A stretch of 64,000 nt of DNA from Norana najaformis. Its lineage: Eukaryota; Annelida; Clitellata; Crassiclitellata; Hormogastridae. This document shows positions 10,325-21,150 of the stretch, in pieces. The notes under the pieces are model-generated. The model was not told the origin of the DNA, did not search any database, and saw only the letters and a program-made list of their open reading frames with translations. The position numbers were made by a program, and so were the translations under genes. Location of the stretch: NCBI GenBank assembly GCA_964023275.1, contig OZ029921.1, forward strand, positions 12,715,806-12,779,805, in the 5' to 3' direction. Position 1 is the stretch's first letter, and the number at the start of each line of letters is the position of its first letter.

Positions 10325-11765
10325 ATCTGAAGTAACCGCTACAGTATGACCAGAGAAAGACAATCAGACGACCTTGCAGAATAATGGTAAGTCTGGGGAA
10401 TAAGGACTGGTTTTAAGTATTGCGGTTGGCCAGAGTTCAATGTTTTATAAACTGTAAGTCCCAATTTTTTTAAACAAATCCTATGCTGAATAGTAACCCA
10501 ATGTTAATATTTAAGTACAGGGTTATATGCTCATATTTTGAAGTATTCGTTATGGTTCTAGCCAAGGACTTCTGAACAAGAATTGAGTTACAGTAGTCAA
10601 GGCGACTGGAGACCAATGCGTTAGCTAAGGATATTCTAGAACACATGGGGACATAACGCCTAATTCTGCATATGTCACAAATATACATGTATGATAATTT
10701 ACAAATGCCATTTACATAGTTTGTGAGAGACATGGTAGAATCAAAAACAACGCCAAGTCACGAGCAGCATCAGTCAATTCAATGAGTGGGCCCCCAGATT
10801 TAAGGAATTAAGCCATTCAAACTTTTTAAGTTGCCAAGTAGTAAAAAATTCAGTCTTCAATGGGTTAAGGAGGAGTTTATTTGCCGTCACCCAAGACTGC
10901 AGCTCCTCAAAGGCATCAGACAACAGCTGCACAGACGAGTGACAAGAGAAACTGTCAAATGAGACGTAGATTTGGGTATTATCTGCATAGAAATGATATC
11001 CCAGTGAATGACTGTCTAGCAGAGTACCTAGAGGTGTGGTGTATAATGGAAACAAAAGAGGACCAAGTACAGAACCCTGCGGAACACCGCAAATCAACAA
11101 AGCACTAGCTGAATAATGTCCACTTAAAGATACGGAATGAGTGCGAGGGCTGAGATAAGTAGCAAACCAATATAGGGTGGAACTAGAAACCCCCAACCAG
11201 CACGGGAGACAATGCAAAAGGAGAGAATGGTCGACAGTATCAAAGGCAGCAGACAAATCAAGGAGAACAAGTGCTGTCCCCTTACGCTTATCCATGGAGC
11301 ACATGATGTCATTATGAACAGCAAGCAGGGCAGGTTCTGCTGAATGAAACTTGCAGTATGCAGACTGAAATGGAGAGATTAGTGGGCTGGAAGAAAGGTG
11401 AGCTTGCATACAATTCAAAACTACCCATTCAAGAATTTTAGATACAAAATTTAAAGTTGAGAGGAGTCTGTAATTAGACAGGTCATCTGGACTGAGAGAA
11501 GGTTTCTTTAGCAGAGGATGAACTATGGCATGAGCAAAAGCAGACGGGAAGGATCCCTCAAGCAATGAGAAATTGACAGTTGATGTAATGGTTGGACCCA
11601 GGACATCAAAACATTCTTTTAGAATAAAAGTGGGAATGGTGTTTAGCAGAGAGCTTCTGTCAGGCAAAGAAAATATGAGTCTGCGAACCTCTGCAAGAGT
11701 TGTTGGCTGAAAGTAGTCCAAGATTGGAAGCCATGCAGGCACGCGTCTACACACTTATAGTAAAG
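10325..11765 (-). mobile_element. LINE family A, best-preserved RT domain
   Basis: An open - strand frame of 326 codons (11754-10777) contains ordered RT motifs: FVSKILEWVVLNCMQAHL, PFQSAYCKFHSAEPALL, VLLDLSAAFDTVDHSLLL (motif A), GVPQGSVLGPLL (motif B) and HFYADNTQIYVSF (motif C). Motif C has YADN in place of the catalytic YADD, so the enzyme would be inactive. After a break, 10733-10470 adds SRLDYCNSILVQ and part of the thumb region. Both the 5' half (endonuclease) and the 3' tail are missing, which is unusual for a simple LINE insertion and implies a later deletion or rearrangement at about 10325. Confidence 0.92.
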
Positions 11766-12560
11766 GGATTCACGACACACTAAAACAACGATAAGCCACG
11801 CCTTTTATTGTGCGAGGGAACTGTCCGCCATATCGGTCCCCGATATTATAAGTATGCCGAATTTCTATACCATGACGAGAGGCAGAGGCTGAGCGTGCAG
11901 AAGTACCTCCGTCAAATTATTCTGATTGGTCTAACTAACTCTGCGCCATCGGTTTACGCGCCATCGGTTGATGTCTTGTGCGTTATACACCGGCGCTATA
12001 GTAGTTTCTAATTACAATAAACAGACGGTAATAAGAAGAGGGAAATATTCATATACCATACTTACAAAATGTCATACGCTAAAAGGCAGTTTTGACTGCT
12101 AAAGACAATATATTTGCCGCTCATCAACAAAGCAACCATTTTTTAAAATGCACCGAAAATACACGGGTTACAAACATTCGTCAAATTTCATCCACGCGCA
12201 AAACATCCCACACGTGATTTTTGCGTTAATTTACGAACTGGTTGACCGGAGATCATAACCACCACAAAACGGGGCAAGTTCCTTTGGGATATGAAACAAG
12301 AGCAGATATATAAAGAAGGTAGAGTAGGCTAAGCTCTTTGGAGTAAGCATGTAAAGTCGTGGATCGCACAGGGTTTGTTATACAGAGTACAAAACAGCAG
12401 ATAGAAGTTCGATATAACCGGAGCTATTATTTTATATGAAAGCGCATAGCACATAATTTCAACTTAACGCAGATTGTGACTGTTAGTTGTAGGCCTGTTT
12501 AGTTGTATGTGTTTCCAATCTCAAATATCACCCACCGTAGCCGCCACGCTCTCTCTCTCT
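11766..12560. other. No gene recognised
   Basis: More balanced base composition than the flanks, with a short open frame at 11808-12011 of no recognisable family. No repeat structure was noticed. Confidence 0.35.
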
Positions 12561-12564
12561 GCCT

Positions 12565-12700
12565 GACTATTGGACCTTGACCTTGAACCGAACCCTTTTG
12601 TTTATCGAGTTTGTTTTGACTGGGCGCCTGTGAATAAGCTGATCCCCGTGATGTGGCTGTAGAAATCTCGGAATTACGATTACGATTTAAGGTTTACCTG
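12565..12700 (+). mobile_element. LINE family C 3' tail
   Basis: The phrase GAACCGAACCC...TTTTGACTGGGCGCCTGTGAATAAGCTG...GCTGTAGAAATCT...TTACGATTACGAT recurs at 47355-47500 and 61445-61590. In the last copy it directly follows what looks like the C-terminus of an RT ORF, so this is the 3' end of a third CR1/L2-like family. All three copies are on the + strand. Confidence 0.65.
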
Positions 12701-12849
12701 TGCCAGTCCAAAGCCCCGATGAAAGACGAGGTTTGATCGATAGGGTGCAAATGCTCCTGGCTACATTGGGCTTTAAATAGTTGAAGGTATTTATCGGCCA
12801 TTGTGGTAGTATCCCGAAAAGCCTAAATTCTTCAAATGCTATTACACAT

Positions 12850-13423
12850 TCATCGCTATGGAGATACCGATCCCATTCTACTCACATGGCGGCGAAGCTG
12901 AGGGCGCGGTCAGGACTGTCGTCGCAATTTTATCGCAGCTCACGGTGATGTTGACTCTGAAGAAGCAAGCATCTTGATGAACGAGGCGTTGGCTTGTTCC
13001 CAACCTCGTTTGATCAACTCGTTTTTTCTCCTCGTCGATGGCTATACCAGCTGATCCCATGGACTTGCGCTGGATACCATCCTTCATGGCGCAGTACATA
13101 TACTTCTGAACTTCGTCTAGGATTAGCTTTTACTCCTCATCGCTGATCATGTGTCTTCAAGGAGCCTCCGAAATGTGGCTGTGGACTGTGTTGAGCTTTG
13201 ACGCAGCGAGCACATGAACGGCTTTGTGTTTCGCCGCCTTGACCGAGCACTCGCGGCTCCAGGCGAAGCCAGCAACGTCAAGGAGGCCAACCGCCACAGT
13301 AGCTCCCTCATCGACCAGGCCAGGTACGAGTCCAACTCCAGTCGTCAGCAAGGCGGCGCCTCCGGCGACCATCCCGAAGCTGGGTTTTGCAAGGGCGGCA
13401 CTTATGCCATCAAGCGCGTTCAT
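12850..13423 (-). pseudogene. Degraded ORF of unknown family: glycine-rich hydrophobic N-terminus plus helical C-terminus
   Basis: The - strand from 13423 reads MNALDGISAALAKPSFGMVA and continues with a Gly/Ala/Val-rich hydrophobic stretch that could span a membrane twice. It then has a charged helical part with KAAKHKAVHVLAASKLNTVH, followed after stops by ISDEE, KLILDEVQKY and IQRKSMGSAG. The remainder to about 12850 encodes FRVNITVSCDKIATTV. From memory, uncharacterised proteins with an AxKHxxIxxLAxSKLN...ISDEE...LILDEVxKY pattern are common in aquatic invertebrate genomes, but I cannot name the family or function. A paralogous C-terminus lies in inverted orientation at 14300-14600. Several in-frame stops show it is not functional. 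Confidence 0.45.
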
Positions 13424-13783
13424 AGCCCTCAGATACCACTTGTGTAGATGGCTGCGGCTTCCACTTCAGATCGCAGAAAGACCTCTAGCTCGCAAATTTT
13501 CTGCAGACGAAATATGTGCAGTGACGTCTCATCGGAACGGCTAAACGTGGATATAGTAGCATGGTTGCTACAATTCCTCTACATCAGGGTGATATTCAAT
13601 TCGACATCGATCGTACTTCTCTTTTTGGCCTCAACCCAGAAATCTGCTTGGACTGGAATGTACATCGCCCTGCTGGCATCAAATTCACCGCCGACGATGT
13701 TGACCATGCGATAAAATGATTTCTGGGAGTGTTAGAGTGCGTATCACCGCGTCGCCGCTGCTTTCAACGAACAGCGTGAGCTT

Positions 13784-14290
13784 TCAGAGTCCGGGGGCCA
13801 TAGAGACCGTCTCGGCCGCAGTTTCCGATGTGGGCGAACTTACACAAGGGTACCGCGCGGCGGCCAATAAAAGGTCTGCCACGCGCGCTCGGTGACTGTC
13901 CCAGCGGCTTTGTAGATGTAACGGATGTGGGGTCCCTGTTTCATAGTCGAGGTGCTGTTGTGGCACCGCAGTTAACAACTCTTCGGTGGGTATTGGTATG
14001 TCATTGTACCCCCATTTGTCCACGATGGGCCCCTTCTCGTTTTCTCAGCTCACGTTGTACCTCTTCATGTCTGTTTCTCCGTGTTGTCGGAGGTACGCCA
14101 GAACCATGAGGTGAAATGCTATGCCGCCACACGTCGTTTAAGGATTGGGAACCTTGGCTTCAAATGTGTAGATCTGGAAGTAGGAGAGCCTAGCAATACC
14201 TGGCCTTGCGGCGAGGACTGTGTACGAGTACCTGTATAGATTGTATGCGACGACAGAGTCGACAGCATACTTCTTTGCAAAGGAGCCCAG
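13784..14290 (-). pseudogene. Degraded unidentified ORF between the inverted arms
   Basis: One - strand frame stays readable across two stops. It reads KYAVDSVVAYNLYRYSYTVL, then SYFQIYTFEAKVPNP, stop, GGIAFHLMVLAYLRQHGETD, then YNVS, stop, then GPIVDKWGYNDIPIPTEELL. Keeping one frame over about 500 bp with only two stops suggests a real but decayed gene. No family was recognised. The base composition (GC-richer) differs from the rest of the window. Confidence 0.4.
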
Positions 14291-14299
14291 AAGGGTACT

Positions 14300-14600
14300 G
14301 GAGGTGAAAAGGCTAATCCTCGACGAGGTTCAGCCATGAAGGACGAGATCCGGCGCAAGTCCGTTGGCGCGGGCGCTTCCGTCCTCGATGAGAAGACCAC
14401 AAACACGCTGATCAAACACGGCTGCGACTAGGCCCGTGCACATTCATTACAAAAATCGCCTCTTCAGAGTCTCCATCAACGTGAACTGTGGCTGGGGTTG
14501 CGATTACATAGCGACGACCGTCCCGCCCCCGCCCTTGGCCCCGCAGCCATATGAGCAGGATGGGATCGGTGTATTCATACCTACGCGCAGACGTCAAGAT
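14300..14600 (+). pseudogene. Second, inverted copy of the unknown C-terminal coding block
   Basis: The + strand encodes LILDEVQP, then MKDEIRRKSVGAGASVLDEK and TLIKHGCD, followed by FRVSINVNCG...YIATTV and DGIGVFI. These match, in the same order, the blocks in the - strand pseudogene at 13140-12850 (LILDEVQKY, IQRKSMGSAG, FRVNITVSC, IATTV, NGIGISI). Nucleotide similarity is also visible (GGATGGGATCGGT against GAATGGGATCGGT). The two copies point outward from each other. Confidence 0.5.
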
Positions 14601-14815
14601 AGTGGGGGTCGGGCGATGTCAAAGAAATGGTCTGCTCAGTGCCGGCTCCAGGATTGCTTTCGTGGGGCAAGAGCTTTTCCAGAGGAACGCCAAATTCTGG
14701 CAGTTCACCATGCACGTGTCTGGTCCGAGTCGCGCCGCCATATAACCAAGAGGGGCGCGGGGAGGCAAACCGCCTCCCCACGTCTATAGCTCTGTAACTA
14801 AATCTGTCACTGGGT

Positions 14816-14910
14816 CTGTTGTTTTCAAACCGCGGGGAGGTTAGGCGATGTCAAAGTTAAAAAGGGGTGTTTTCAAACCGCGGTGAGTAGGTTAGATGAT
14901 GTAAAAATTC
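14816..14910 (+). repeat. Two direct repeats of about 50 bp
   Basis: GTTTTCAAACCGCGGNGAG followed by GGTTAGRYGATGT occurs at about 14821 and again at about 14871. A partial third match (GGGCGATGTCAAAGA) lies at 14610. It sits between the GC-rich island and Onecut exon 1. Purpose unknown; possibly subterminal repeats of the decayed element. Confidence 0.6.
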
Positions 14911-15205
14911 ACAGAGGCTGTTTTCGATACACCATTTTGCATCTACTCAAAGTCGCCTGAGAACAGCAATCGTCCAGTGGGCTGCGCATGCGTTGGACAG
15001 TGGCTGTGCGTCGGATGGCAGAGAGGGCGCTATTACGTATTTAAAGATGGCCGACCGTTTGGGATACGTTTCCTTCGAAGCCTAGAGTAATCGATATCCA
15101 AAGCTAATATCGAACTGAGTTACGATCATCCTGCTAGCCTGGACGAGATATTAGTGCTGCGAGCTCCCGATATTGACTGACGATCACCCTGATTCAGGTA
15201 TATCG

Positions 15206-16607
15206 ATGGAAAGCTCGACCACCGTATTGAGTCGAATGGCGCCTCTAGCGTCTAGTGACGGAAATAAATCAACTGTCGGCGGAGATGGTGAATTTGCAGC
15301 AACTCGGCAGCACCACCACCACCACCAGCAACAACAACAACCGGACCAGAATCAGTGTCAAACACCCTTCTCCGATAAGAAGGGCCGTGAACTGCCGGAT
15401 GTGGCCAGAACAATTCTGCGGAAGATTGTTGTTGATGTGACGAGCAACGGTTGTTCACAAGATGACGAGGCGGGAGAGGAAGAGGAGGATTTGATGTTAA
15501 TGAACCCTTCGCAGATGGGCCCCGCAGAGCATGGCATAACTTGTTCAAGTGTCTTGGATGCATTGAAGTCATCAGCTGCCAGTGAGGCAGCCCAGGATGG
15601 AAAGTTACAAAAGCAAGAGCAAAGCTATACTATTCCACAAAATGGAAGGTTGAGTCCATGCTACAGTCAGACTTATGCCACACTTACCCCGCTTCAGCCA
15701 CTGCCACCAATCTCTACTGTCTCGGGAAAGTTTGGAGGCCTAGTTGGGTCTACAGAAAATGGTGGGAGCTTCATTTTCATTCAGAATAACGAGCAGGATG
15801 TCACTTCATACGATACTGGTGTGTATGCATATAAGTACAGTAAAGAGGAATGGATTGATGAAGTGGATTCAGTTCGGGATGGTTATGAACCTATACCAAC
15901 TGAGCCAGGATCTCCTGTTACTGTGCTAAACAGCGATAGTAGCAGCTATTCACAGCAGCATAATATTCAGTCATCTTATAACTTGTACAATCAGTCAAGT
16001 GTGGCCTCACAAGTCAAACCAGATCTAAGCAGTATCACTATGAACAGCATCTCTCCGTATGACACTTATGCAAGCAATCTGATCTCGGCTTCTCATGCCT
16101 CACAGGTGAAGAATCACCAGCCATTGATGGCTGGACCACCAATGATACAGCAAGTTCTGAATCTAAATTGTCTTCAAGTCCTCCATGGTGCATCATCACA
16201 TCACCTCCAAGCAATTCCTCAGCAGGTCTACCAAGTTTCCAGTGAGCTGCAACATCAACCAGCTTTGCAGCAGTTATCACCCCCATCACAACAGTGTCTC
16301 ATTCGCATGTCACCAACACAGGATCAACCAAGTTCGTCCACAGATATGGATGACTCGAGGCTAGAATCAGAAGAGATTAATACACGTGAGATTGCAATGA
16401 AGGTTAGCAATGAACTGAAGAAGTATAGCATACCACAAGCTGTTTTTGCACAGCGAATTCTTGGTCGAAGCCAGGGAACACTTAGTGATTTGCTGCGTAA
16501 CCCTAAACCATGGAGCAAGCTGAAATCGGGGCGTGAAACCTTTCGACGGATGTGGAAATGGCTGAAAGAGCCGGAAAAAATGCGTATGTCTCAGCTGCAT
16601 CTAACAG
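15206..16607 (+). CDS. onecut: Onecut homeobox transcription factor, coding exon 1 (conserved box and CUT domain)
   Basis: Onecut/HNF6 proteins are nuclear DNA-binding regulators (neural, sensory and liver or pancreas programmes in animals) built from one CUT domain and a divergent homeodomain. The start is the first in-frame ATG at 15206; an in-frame TAG at 15152 closes the frame upstream and no ATG lies between. Residues about 34-45 are a His/Gln tract. Residues 156-177 hold the conserved family box TYATLTPLQPLPPISTVS. The middle is Ser/Gln-rich, typical of an activation region. Residues about 389-464 are the CUT domain: EEINTREIA, YSIPQAVFAQRILGRSQGTL, LLRNPKPWSKLKSGRETFRR and MWKWLKEPE. 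Unusual for the family are G instead of C in RILGRSQ and KMRMSQLHL instead of FQRMSALRL. The exon ends at CTAACAG|GTAAGC (phase 1). Joined to 42148-42470 it gives about 574 residues, longer than the roughly 465 of vertebrate ONECUT1. A TATA-like TATTTAAAG lies at 15038. Identity is very secure; paralogue number is not assignable. Confidence 0.96.
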
Positions 16608-16742
16608 GTAAGCTGATGCCCATGAAGCTGCTCTGTCATCTTACAGAAACATTCTGCAACTTTCAGGTTAGAGGTTGTGCATGTCTGGTTCATAAGTGGT
16701 CCATAAGTCACATTAGATCACTTCTCCTTCTTCTGGCTGGAG

Positions 16743-17160
16743 TTAATCCCTCCTAGAGGAGGGGTTAGCGACATGAATCCTTCTTTTCCATTTGTTTCTA
16801 TCTCCAGTATCTTCTTTCTTCAGTCTGAGGAGCTTTAGGTCTTGTTGAATCATGTCTCCTCATCTCTTCTTTTGTCTTCCCCGACTGCGACGTACGTAAA
16901 CCTCTGCTGTCATAATTCTTTTAATGCAGCTTTTCTCCTCTCTCCTCATCACATGACCATACCATCTCAACCTGGCTTCTCATACCTTGTTAGATATACA
17001 TGCCACTTCCAATATCTGTCTGAGATACTCGTTCCTTTTCTTGTCTTTCAGTGAGATTCCAAGTATCCATCACAGCATTCTTATTTCTGGTCTCTTCAGC
17101 AGCTTCTCCTGTTTCATCAGTGTCCAGGCTTCTGCTCCGTATATCATCAGTCACATTGGA
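16743..17160 (-). mobile_element. RTE-like (or related) LINE, C-terminal end of pol
   Basis: The - strand reads, with one frame change and stops, MIYGAEAWTLMKQEKLLKRP, ISLKDKKRNEYLRQILEVAC, ARLRWYGHVMRR, RRSRGRQKKRW and EDTGDRNKWKRRIHVANPSS, then RRD and a stop at 16743. The sequence YGxExWTLxK ... RLRWYGHVxRR ... GRxxxxWxD ... DRxxWRxxIxxADP is the standard C-terminus of many invertebrate RTE-like pol proteins. It is inserted in antisense just inside the Onecut intron. Confidence 0.8.
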
Positions 17161-17164
17161 TAAC

Positions 17165-18290
17165 CCTGACAGCCAATTCTAATATAGTGCCTTTTAAGGA
17201 TTTCTCGAAAGTTCTGCACACATGGCTATCTAATACATCTAAACGTGTTCTTAAGGTCAGCTGAGAATGTAAATTGGAACGAATCGATTGAAACAATGCA
17301 TACATGCAATGTAAGGCTGTTCCAAGAGGACAGTCCAACACAGTTGAAAGTAAGATGGGCTTGAAGTGATATTTAGAAGTGTGGCACACACATTTCTCCA
17401 CTAGTAGTTTAGTGCGATGATCACTGATGTGACTGACCCGAGACTGGAACACAAAGCTCCCCAATATGTATGTTTGCCAAGGAAATGCTGACTAGTGAGG
17501 CCTATCTCAGCAAGGTAATTTGAATGTCATTCATTCCATAAGGTGAACCCAATGATATATACTCTATAGATGTAGCGCAGCCGGCAAATAACGCTGTGCA
17601 TTGTGAAGCCACCGTCGCTACGCAACCTTGACCCGCTGGTTGGAGGTAGTCCACGTGTGTACAATGGGATGCCACGTTAAACCATCAAAATGCTTTTGAT
17701 TTATTCTGTTTCTTTGTTCGTATTTTTTCAAGTACAGAAAAGTAACAAATTTTCTTTGAGAGCGAGAAGAAAAAAATGCAAATTATACTGTTTTATTTAC
17801 GTTAGAAAATATTACTAGCCTACGAAGCCCTATGTACAAATGGCATTTGTAACCATTACATTTAGCAAGTGATGTGATGTACGTTTATGAATAAATACTG
17901 TATTGCTTTGGCATTGTGGCTAGACAAAATGACTGTTTGCCTGAAAATAGATATATGCTTCATTCTACCTTCACCAAACTCGTATATAACAGAGACATAT
18001 CATTACTTGTCTTTAGGTAATCTTTTTATCAGAGCTGTAAATTGTACCATACAATACAACTAAAATTTGTTAATGCCCCCCTTACATAGTTCATAAGTGC
18101 ACTTGAAGCAGGGTTATATAAGAACAACACCATTGCAACAAGTGTCCTTTTGAATTAAGTTTTCAGGTTTGCCAAATATTTCCAGCCCAGAAATGAAAGT
18201 GTAATTTCTTTAAACCAACAAAAGAAATGCTGAAGAAAACAAAATCAGACAGTAGTAATCACGTCTCTGTTATTCATATAGCAGGCAGTT
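17165..18290. other. Intronic AT-rich stretch, no feature recognised
   Basis: Only a 105-codon open frame on the - strand (17464-17147) of no recognisable family. It may be a continuation of the flanking LINE but carries none of its motifs. Confidence 0.35.
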
Positions 18291-18294
18291 CTCA

Positions 18295-18500
18295 GCAGTT
18301 GTAAGTGCAAATATTTTTATAGCACCTCTTTAAGAAATTTCAGAAGTGCTCCTGACCTGACAAGGCAGAACCAGAGAATTGACAAGCAGCTCAGTAGCAT
18401 AAATTTTTCATCTGAATCAAAACTCCACACATGAAACTGCATTTGGGTTGCAGGATGCAAGAAAGCAAGTTCAGGTACTTAGCCACGGAGAAATATTTGC
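18295..18500 (-). mobile_element. LINE family B 3' end fragment
   Basis: Reverse complement of the phrase GCAAATATTTTTATAGCACCTCTTTAAGAAAT...GTGCTCCTGACCTGACAAG. The same phrase, diverged, occurs at 26443 and 37630, in the last case next to RT coding sequence. Confidence 0.6.
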
Positions 18501-18722
18501 GAACCAAGGTGTTGATTATATACATATAACAAATCAATTTCACAAACTCTGATGAGCAATATTTATTTAAAATTCCACAAACTCAAATCATCAGTTTTTT
18601 CTAACTATAATTAAAATTTTGATATCAAACTCAGTTTGTTCATTAAGAAATTGTTCACAAATGCAAAATGAAAAAATAACAAAATGAGACCATTATTGAA
18701 TGCGATTTATCACAACACAAAC

Positions 18723-18986
18723 GCTAATCGGCTGTAAGATGGATGCTAAACAACTGTAATATAAATGCTGATTAATTGCAACATAGATGCTAAATCAACT
18801 GTAACATACTGCTAACCAGCTGTCACATTAACGTTAATTTGCTGCAACATAAACTTTAATCAACGGTAACATAAATGTTAATCTGCTGTACAATAGGTGC
18901 TAATCAACGGTAACATAAATGTTAATCTGCTGTACAATAGGTTCTAATCAACTGGAATATAAATGTTAATCTGCTGTAACATCAGA
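18723..18986 (+). repeat. 22-bp minisatellite, 12 copies, with a 44-bp higher-order period
   Basis: The unit is close to GYTAATCNRCTGTAACATAAAT repeated without gaps twelve times (264 bp). Odd and even units differ (AATCAACGGTAACATAAAT against AATCTGCTGTACAATAGGT), and the pair is repeated almost exactly in the later copies (18899-18942), so a dimer has been re-amplified. Confidence 0.9.
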
Positions 18987-19069
18987 TAGTCAAATGAAGC
19001 TACAGACACGTATAAATCTCGTAGCACGTAGGATATATGCATGAAAATACAGTATTCTTATTTAATATT

Positions 19070-19250
19070 TCTGCATGTTTTTAGTGCCACTATCGAACAA
19101 CTAAGCATCTGTTGATAGTGCTGAGCAATTGTGACCGAAGGACAGGACTTGCTCAAGGTCCCTGCACAGTAACTGTCTAAGGGGAGGCTCAGACCGGTAC
19201 TCTTCATGTTACAAGCTGAGCACTCTTACTGGTAGGCTACCATGCCTCAT
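19070..19250 (-). mobile_element. tRNA-derived SINE, copy 1
   Basis: Read on the - strand it begins GAGGCATGGTAGCCTACCAG, with an RNA polymerase III A box (TAGCCTACCAG at 19239-19229) and a degenerate B box (GGTCTGAGCC at 19195-19186). It continues through TACTGTGCAGGGACCTTGAGCAA and ends in a tail with GATGCTTAG...ATAGTGGCACTA that resembles the family A LINE tail. It matches the + strand copy at 61028 along its whole length. Confidence 0.75.
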
Positions 19251-19254
19251 GATG

Positions 19255-19740
19255 ATAGATGGAGTTCCTGGTCTTGCTTCACTGAAGACTAGGAATCATA
19301 GCAGCCAAGTGAAACACTTTTAGCATACGGTTACATTGACTGACTGGGACTCCTTAGACCGATGGTATAATTTGTCTGAAAATCCCTGCCACTACCATAT
19401 TCATTGATTAGGGCGATCATTTTTAGTAACCCATGAGGCAGTCATCTAGACCTCACTGTTATGTACAGACTCTGAAAACCTCAGTTTGCTGTTGCATACA
19501 AGTGTACAAATTATGCCCAAGACTGAGTGAAATTTGAGCTAAATTTGAAGAATTTATTTAGAAATGCAGCCTAGGACACAAGTGATCAGAACACTAAAGA
19601 ATAGTGCAGCAAACCTAAATTAAGATGGCTCATGTGCTCATGTCAGATAAGATGTTGAACTGTGTCCATTTATGCTTCTGCAGCCCAACGATGCCTCATC
19701 AGAGTGCTTTCTGTCAGTTCTGTAAAACTGTTCAATGCAA
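19255..19740. other. Intronic stretch, no feature recognised
   Basis: No reading frame or repeat noticed. Confidence 0.35.
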
Positions 19741-19744
19741 AGAT

Positions 19745-20930
19745 ATGATAATGATAATAAGGCAATTTATATAGTGCTGTAGCATGGCCGAGGCAGAAGA
19801 AAAGTGCACTGTACATGAGTTCAATAATCAACAACAGTCATAAGATATCTTAAAAAGATATATCTTGAGCCATGACTTGAATATGTCCAGAGATGGGGCA
19901 TTTGTCACATGGTCAGGAAGGCTGTTCCATGCAGTGGGTCCAGCGACAGAAGGAACATTCACTGAACCTCTTGGAAGACTGCGGGATAATTCAGATGATG
20001 CAGATAATTCCTCAATGAGGACCACAGCTGATATGTGTTCTGGTTGTCTGCTGCTCGAATGCAGAAGTTGGATATATAGTCCGGGTATAAGACCATTTAG
20101 AGCCTTGTCTGTGATTAGGCACAGTTTGCAGGTGATCCGCTGGCGCAGCTAGTGTAGGTTGTCGCACACCAGACCAGTGACGTGATTGGATGGTGTCTGG
20201 CCATAGTTGAGGTGGGCAAAAGAGTTTAGCACTGACTGTATCCGCTCTAGCTGACAAGTTGGCGGACCTGCCAGCAGGCTGTTGCAGTAGTCAACCCTGG
20301 AGACTATGAAGCTGTTGACCAAAGTGACACTGGTTGAGGTAGGAATGAACCTGTGGATGGATTTAATGCAACGCAGTTGGTAGAAGCAACCTTGAACAAG
20401 TTGATTCTCGTGGGCCGACATGGTCGTACGGGTGTCAAAGTGAACTTGAAGGTTGCAAATGGTGTCAGCTGGTCGAACTTCAGCATCATTGAAGGGGAAG
20501 GTACTGCCGTCAAGCAGAGGGTGACGCTGGAGGGTGGTGCACCACAGGAATTCAGACTTTGCTGGATTGAGTCTGAGATGGTTGGATGCCATCCACTCTG
20601 AAATACGCTCAATACACAGCAGCACTCTGTTTCAGCTTAGCAGTTTATGATGCCTCACAGAAGAAGTAAAGCTTTGTATCATCCACATAGCAGTGGTAAA
20701 GGAGACTTCGAGCCTGTATAATTCTCTCCACATCGGCCGGCCTGGGTGACATCAACTCCTCAGCCAAGCGGACAGATTGCATGTGCCCTATCACATAAGA
20801 TGCAAGCCAACTGAACGTTTTTTCTCTGACTCCAAATGAGCGAGACAGTCGCTGAAGTAGGAAGTCGTGGTTGACTATCGAATGCAGCCAAAATATCAAG
20901 TAGTGAAAATGCGCTAGTTGGCCTGAATTG
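19745..20930 (-). mobile_element. CR1/L2-group LINE, partial RT and 3' end
   Basis: In - strand order: FGVREKTFSWLASYVIGHMQ and CYVDDTKLYFF (motif C as YVDD) at 20900-20650; WMASNHLRLNPAKSEFLWCT; FYQLRCIKSIHRFIPTS and SRVDYCNSLLAGPP at 20600-20250; and AGPTAWNSLPDHVTN at 19950-19850. The 3' end TATAAATTGCC...ATTATCATTATC is at about 19745. A block between motif A and motif C is deleted. The - orientation is antisense to Onecut. Confidence 0.9.
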
Positions 20931-21035
20931 ATGGGATCGACTATGTTAGAAAAACTTTAAGAAGAGTAGTCTCGTCGAATGGCCATGTCTGTAATGTCTA
21001 ACAAAAACCTTTATTATATAGTTTATTTAGATTAG

Positions 21036-21150
21036 GACGATCCTAGAGGACCTCAAGGAGGTCGCCTAAACTGGAATACTAGAGGGCCTCAAGGAGGTTG
21101 CCTAAACTGGAATACTAGGGGACCTCAAGGTGTTGGCCTAAACTGATATA
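21036..21150 (+). repeat. About 36-bp tandem repeat, three copies
   Basis: The unit is close to CCTCAAGGAGGTYGCCTAAACTGGAATACTAGRGG, three times in direct order. An inverted single copy of its CTAGGGGACCTCAAGGAGGCC core lies at 21555-21580, so the stretch between has partly inverted ends. Confidence 0.8.

Noticed and set aside
10881-11108. Open frame on the + strand inside the best LINE copy
   Set aside because: It is the antisense shadow of the reverse transcriptase; the - strand has all RT motifs.
15252-16600. Several antisense or off-frame open frames within Onecut exon 1
   Set aside because: Shadows of a strongly supported coding exon.
18723-18986. CRISPR-like array of short repeats
   Set aside because: Units are contiguous 22-mers without unique spacers, in an animal intron; it is a minisatellite.
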